From positions 1 through 17,187 of the forward strand of contig JBBECO010000194.1 of the NCBI GenBank assembly GCA_040881785.1: a stretch of 17,187 nt of DNA. Reading direction: 5' to 3'. Under the pieces are notes generated by a model. The model searched no databases. It had not been told where the DNA came from and was given only the letters and a program-made list of their open reading frames with translations. Within the stretch, counting starts at the first letter, position 1. Each line of letters opens with the position of its first letter. Made by a program: the position numbers and the translations under genes. The DNA comes from JACDCA01 sp040881785. GTDB lineage: Bacteria; Acidobacteriota; Vicinamibacteria; Vicinamibacterales; 2-12-FULL-66-21. Below, one piece after another: positions 14,461-17,187 of this stretch.

Positions 14461-15581
14461 TGAAGAGGATTGCAATCGCGCTCGCGCTCGTGTTGACGGC
14501 CGCACCCGCGTACGCCCAGCTGGGCGGCATTGGAGGCAAGCTCCGCAAGGCCAACGATGCCAAGGACAAGGCTCAGAAGATCCGCGACCTGGTGATCACG
14601 GACGCCGATGAACGGAAGATTGGCGACAAGGTCAGCGACCGGGTCCGGGTCGAGTTCGGCGTGTTCCAGGACGCCGCGGTCACGAAGTACGTGACGCTGG
14701 TCGGCATGACGCTCGCCAAGGCGAGCCCGCGGCCCGACTTGAACTGGGAGTTCATCGTCCTCGACACCGACGGCGTCAATGCATTTGCGTCGCCCGGGGG
14801 TCTCGTTCACATCACGCGCGGCGCGCTCGGCTTCATCAAGAGCGAAGCGGAACTTGCGGGCGTGCTCAGTCACGAGATCGCACACATTACGCGGAGGCAC
14901 ACCGTCAACGCGATCAAGAAGAGCAAGACCTTCGAGCTGACGGCCGACATGGCGCCCGGCAGCAACGCGCTGTTCGAGGGGCTTGCGAATGTTGCGTACG
15001 ACAACATCGTCGAAAAGGGTTTCGATCGCGGCGACGAGGAAGACGCCGATGAGGTCGGTCTCCGGCTCGCCAACAGCGTGTCGTACAGCCCGTCCGGCCT
15101 CGGCACGTTCCTGACCAAGCTGGCCGACCGGAACAAGGACGAGAAGGACGAACGCAACGGGCTGTTCGCCTCCCATCCGGAAACCCGCGGCCGCATCGAC
15201 AAGTTGAACCGCCAGATCAAGTCCGACAAGCTCACCGGCACGGCCATGGTTGAGGCGCGGTACGGCTCGGCGATCACCTTCGACGTCACGCCGCTGGCGG
15301 AGATCACCGCGGTCGCGGCCGGCACGCGCGGGGTGGCCGGCGGGAGCGGCGAGAAAGAGGCCAAGGAGGAGGAGAAACCGAAGAAGAAGGGTTTCGGCCT
15401 CGGATCGCTCTCGCTGTCGAAGGGCAAGCAGGCCGAGTCCACCCAGGCGTCCGCATCGGCAGGCAATCGAGCGGTGGGCAAGGATCGCGCGGCTCCAGGC
15501 GGACCGAACCCGTCGAAGGTCACGCTGCCGCCGCTGACGCCGGCCGAGATCGAAGCGTTCAAGAAGGGGATCGCCGGTTAG
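14460..15581 (+). CDS. Secreted M48-family zinc metalloprotease
   Basis: From ATG 14460 the product is 373 aa with a clear signal peptide (MKRIAIALALVLTAAPAYAQ), so it is periplasmic. The peptidase domain (about 40-265) has the zinc motif HEIAH at 138-142 and a downstream EEDADEVG, which supplies the third ligand. This is the soluble M48 type related to BepA/LoiP, associated with outer-membrane protein quality control; the exact function is inferred. The C-terminal third (about 290-373) is Lys/Glu-rich, then Ala/Ser/Pro-rich, and probably disordered. The start overlaps the cyclase stop (TGATG), with GAGGA nine bases upstream; an in-frame GTG at 14457 is possible. It lies between a cAMP-making enzyme and a cNMP-binding channel and is translationally coupled to the former. 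Confidence 0.9.
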   Translation: MKRIAIALALVLTAAPAYAQLGGIGGKLRKANDAKDKAQKIRDLVITDADERKIGDKVSDRVRVEFGVFQDAAVTKYVTLVGMTLAKASPRPDLNWEFIVLDTDGVNAFASPGGLVHITRGALGFIKSEAELAGVLSHEIAHITRRHTVNAIKKSKTFELTADMAPGSNALFEGLANVAYDNIVEKGFDRGDEEDADEVGLRLANSVSYSPSGLGTFLTKLADRNKDEKDERNGLFASHPETRGRIDKLNRQIKSDKLTGTAMVEARYGSAITFDVTPLAEITAVAAGTRGVAGGSGEKEAKEEEKPKKKGFGLGSLSLSKGKQAESTQASASAGNRAVGKDRAAPGGPNPSKVTLPPLTPAEIEAFKKGIAG

Positions 15582-15603
15582 TTTCGCATCCGCGACCATA
15601 ACC

Positions 15604-17046
15604 GTGGATCTTTCCCACATCCACCTGATGGTGAGCGTCGCCGCACTGGCGGCGACGCTCGCGCTCTCCAGCTTCACGATCAACCGGCTCGTCAAGCGCA
15701 AGCTCCGTCTGTCGATCTTTCTCCTCGGGGCCTACGCGCTGCTGCACGTGTTCTTCGTGCTGGAGCCGGAACTCCACAAGGATCGGGAAAGCCAGCTCGC
15801 CAGTTTCGAAAACCTCGCGCTGACGGCGGCGCTCATCAACCTCGTCGTGGTGGCGCTGCTCAATCCGCTGCGGGCCGACCGGGTGCCGGACCGCTTCCCG
15901 TCGATCGTGCAGGACGCGTTCGTCATCGGCTCGCTGATGCTGGTCGCGACCTTTGCCTTCGGCCCCGAGATTCTCGCGACCTCGGCGATTGGCGCCGTGG
16001 TGGTGGGCTTTGCGCTGCAGGACACGCTCGGCAACGCCTTCGCGGGCCTCGCGATCCAGAGCGAGAAGCCGTTCAGCATCGGCCACTGGATCACCGTCGG
16101 CGAACACGAGGGGCGCGTTGCCGAAGTGACGTGGCGCGCGACCAAGCTGCGGACCAAGACCGGCAACTTCGTCATCGTGCCCAACAGCGAGATCGGCAAG
16201 GCGGCGATCACCAACTTCTCGGAGCCGGCCGCGCCGATGCGGCTCTTCATCGACGTCGGCGTCACCTACGACGCGCCGCCGAACCGCGTGAAGTCGGTGA
16301 TCCGGACGGCGCTCACCAACTGCCCGCTGGTGCTGACGGCCCCGGCCCCGGACGCGATGATCCATGATTTCGCGGATTCGTCGATCATCTACCGCGTCCG
16401 GTTCTGGACCGAGGATTTCGAGCTCGACGAGGAGGCCGCCGACCAGGTGCGCGCCGCGATCTACTACGGCTTCAAGCGGGAAGGCGTCGAGATCCCGTAT
16501 CCGATCCAGGCCGAGTACACGAAGGACATGCCGGTCGTCGACGAAGACGCGCAGGTCGCCGAGCGTCTGGACGTGCTCGGGCGGCTCGAACTGTTCGCGC
16601 CGCTCGACCAGGCGCAGCGGCAAACGGTCGCCGCGGCGACGACGATCGTGCGGTTCGGCAGCGGCGAGACGATCGTCCGCGAAGGGGAGCCCGGCGATTC
16701 GATGTATGTCGTGGTCGGCGGCAGCGCGGCGGTCGTCACGGGAGCCGACCGGCGCGAGCTCGCCCGGATCGAGGAGGGGGGCTATTTCGGAGAGATGTCG
16801 CTGCTCACCGGTGAACGGCGCTCGGCCACCGTCGTCGCGCAGGGAGACGTAGACCTCCTCGAGATTTCGGCCCCCGTGTTCCGGGACCTGGCCGACGTGA
16901 GCCCCCAGACCGTCGAGCAGGTCGGCATCGCCGCGGCCACGCGCCGCACGGAGCTCGAAGGCGTGCGCGCCGCGGCGTCAGGCGCGGCGGTGGTCGAGGC
17001 GCCGGGGACCTTCCTGACGCGGATGCGGAAGTTTCTGAGGATCTGA
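15604..17046 (+). CDS. MscS-type channel with C-terminal cyclic nucleotide-binding domain
   Basis: The 480 aa product combines a mechanosensitive-channel fold with a cAMP-receptor-like module, the arrangement known as bCNG channels. Four to five hydrophobic helices lie within about 5-155; the pore-lining one is the Gly/Ala-rich SAIGAVVVGFALQDTLGNAF. MscS beta and alpha/beta domains follow (about 155-300; GHWITVGEHEGRVAEVTWR, VIVPNSEI). The cNMP domain (about 315-445) has a phosphate-binding cassette near 393-410, FGEMSLLTGERRSATV, with the Glu and Arg needed for ligand. It should be an inner-membrane channel gated by cyclic nucleotide; characterised relatives often respond weakly or not at all to tension. 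The start is GTG 15604; an in-frame ATG at 15628 is an alternative. It follows the M48 gene by 22 bp and ends a likely three-gene operon. Confidence 0.92.
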   Translation: MDLSHIHLMVSVAALAATLALSSFTINRLVKRKLRLSIFLLGAYALLHVFFVLEPELHKDRESQLASFENLALTAALINLVVVALLNPLRADRVPDRFPSIVQDAFVIGSLMLVATFAFGPEILATSAIGAVVVGFALQDTLGNAFAGLAIQSEKPFSIGHWITVGEHEGRVAEVTWRATKLRTKTGNFVIVPNSEIGKAAITNFSEPAAPMRLFIDVGVTYDAPPNRVKSVIRTALTNCPLVLTAPAPDAMIHDFADSSIIYRVRFWTEDFELDEEAADQVRAAIYYGFKREGVEIPYPIQAEYTKDMPVVDEDAQVAERLDVLGRLELFAPLDQAQRQTVAAATTIVRFGSGETIVREGEPGDSMYVVVGGSAAVVTGADRRELARIEEGGYFGEMSLLTGERRSATVVAQGDVDLLEISAPVFRDLADVSPQTVEQVGIAAATRRTELEGVRAAASGAAVVEAPGTFLTRMRKFLRI

Positions 17047-17050
17047 GGGC

Positions 17051-17187
17051 AATCTCTAATCTCTAATCTCTAATCTCTAATCACGAATCTCTAATCACGA
17101 ATCACGAATCACGAATCACTGATCCATGATTCGCGATCAGCGATCAGCGATCAGCGATCAGCGATTAGCGATTAGCGATTAGCGATT
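17051..17187. repeat. Heptamer array with inverted symmetry, running off the window
   Basis: Nineteen complete 7-bp units and a partial one are in unbroken register. Units 1-10 are AATCTCT, AATCACG or AATCACT. Units 12-19 are GATTCGC, GATCAGC or GATTAGC, the near-complement of the first set. Unit 11 (GATCCAT, 17121-17127) is the centre. The array fills the whole sequence after the channel gene, beginning four bases after its stop, and contains no T-tract terminator. Confidence 0.9.

Noticed and set aside
14205..15701. A 498-codon minus-strand frame opposite the M48 gene
   Set aside because: Antisense to a gene with signal peptide and HEXXH motif, and partly made of the GC-rich repeat. Shadow frame.
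17051..17187. Possible CRISPR array
   Set aside because: The period is 7 bp with no unique spacers between units and no cas genes nearby.

Overview
The window is a GC-rich stretch of bacterial chromosome, most likely from an Acidobacteriota member and perhaps the class Vicinamibacteria. That placement is inferred from a long VWFA-related protein of the type catalogued in Acidobacteria, two membrane-anchored sulfatase-fold/TPR proteins, and a dense population of short iterated repeats. No phylogenetic marker settles it. Twelve features carry genes: eleven proteins and one tRNA. No phage, plasmid, IS transposase or CRISPR array is visible.

Left block (12-12028), all on the minus strand. In transcription order it runs: M23 metallopeptidase (10631-12028); cupredoxin lipoprotein (9840-10595); heme O synthase cyoE (8948-9838, one base after the previous stop); DUF420/CtaM-like membrane protein (8383-8799); 7TM diguanylate cyclase (7219-8361); two paralogous sulfatase-fold proteins with TPR tails (4938-7052 and 2740-4938, stop and start overlapping by one base); and a secreted VWFA-related protein with C-terminal TPRs (12-2657). 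The cupredoxin, CyoE and DUF420 genes look like an accessory module for a heme-copper oxidase whose structural subunits lie outside the window.

Right block (12053-17187), all on the plus strand. A strong promoter drives tRNA-Glu(CTC), which ends at a perfect rho-independent terminator. Then come a CHASE2-class III adenylyl cyclase, a secreted M48 metalloprotease, and an MscS channel with a C-terminal cyclic-nucleotide-binding domain. The cyclase and channel suggest a compact circuit in which a periplasmic signal makes cAMP, which then gates a co-encoded channel.

The most unusual layer is the repeats. Heptamer arrays folded as inverted repeats lie at 8838-8914 and 17051-17187. Nonamer arrays abut start codons at 7056-7088 and 12239-12272. 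An octamer array (6171-6210) and a perfect palindrome (3993-4012) are inserted in frame in the two sulfatase-fold genes. A GC-rich element around a GGGGGTGGGGCCCC core occurs once between genes (7089-7177) and twice inside the cyclase gene's 3' end (14290-14436). No spacer exceeds about 160 bp, and the larger ones are mostly filled by these repeats.
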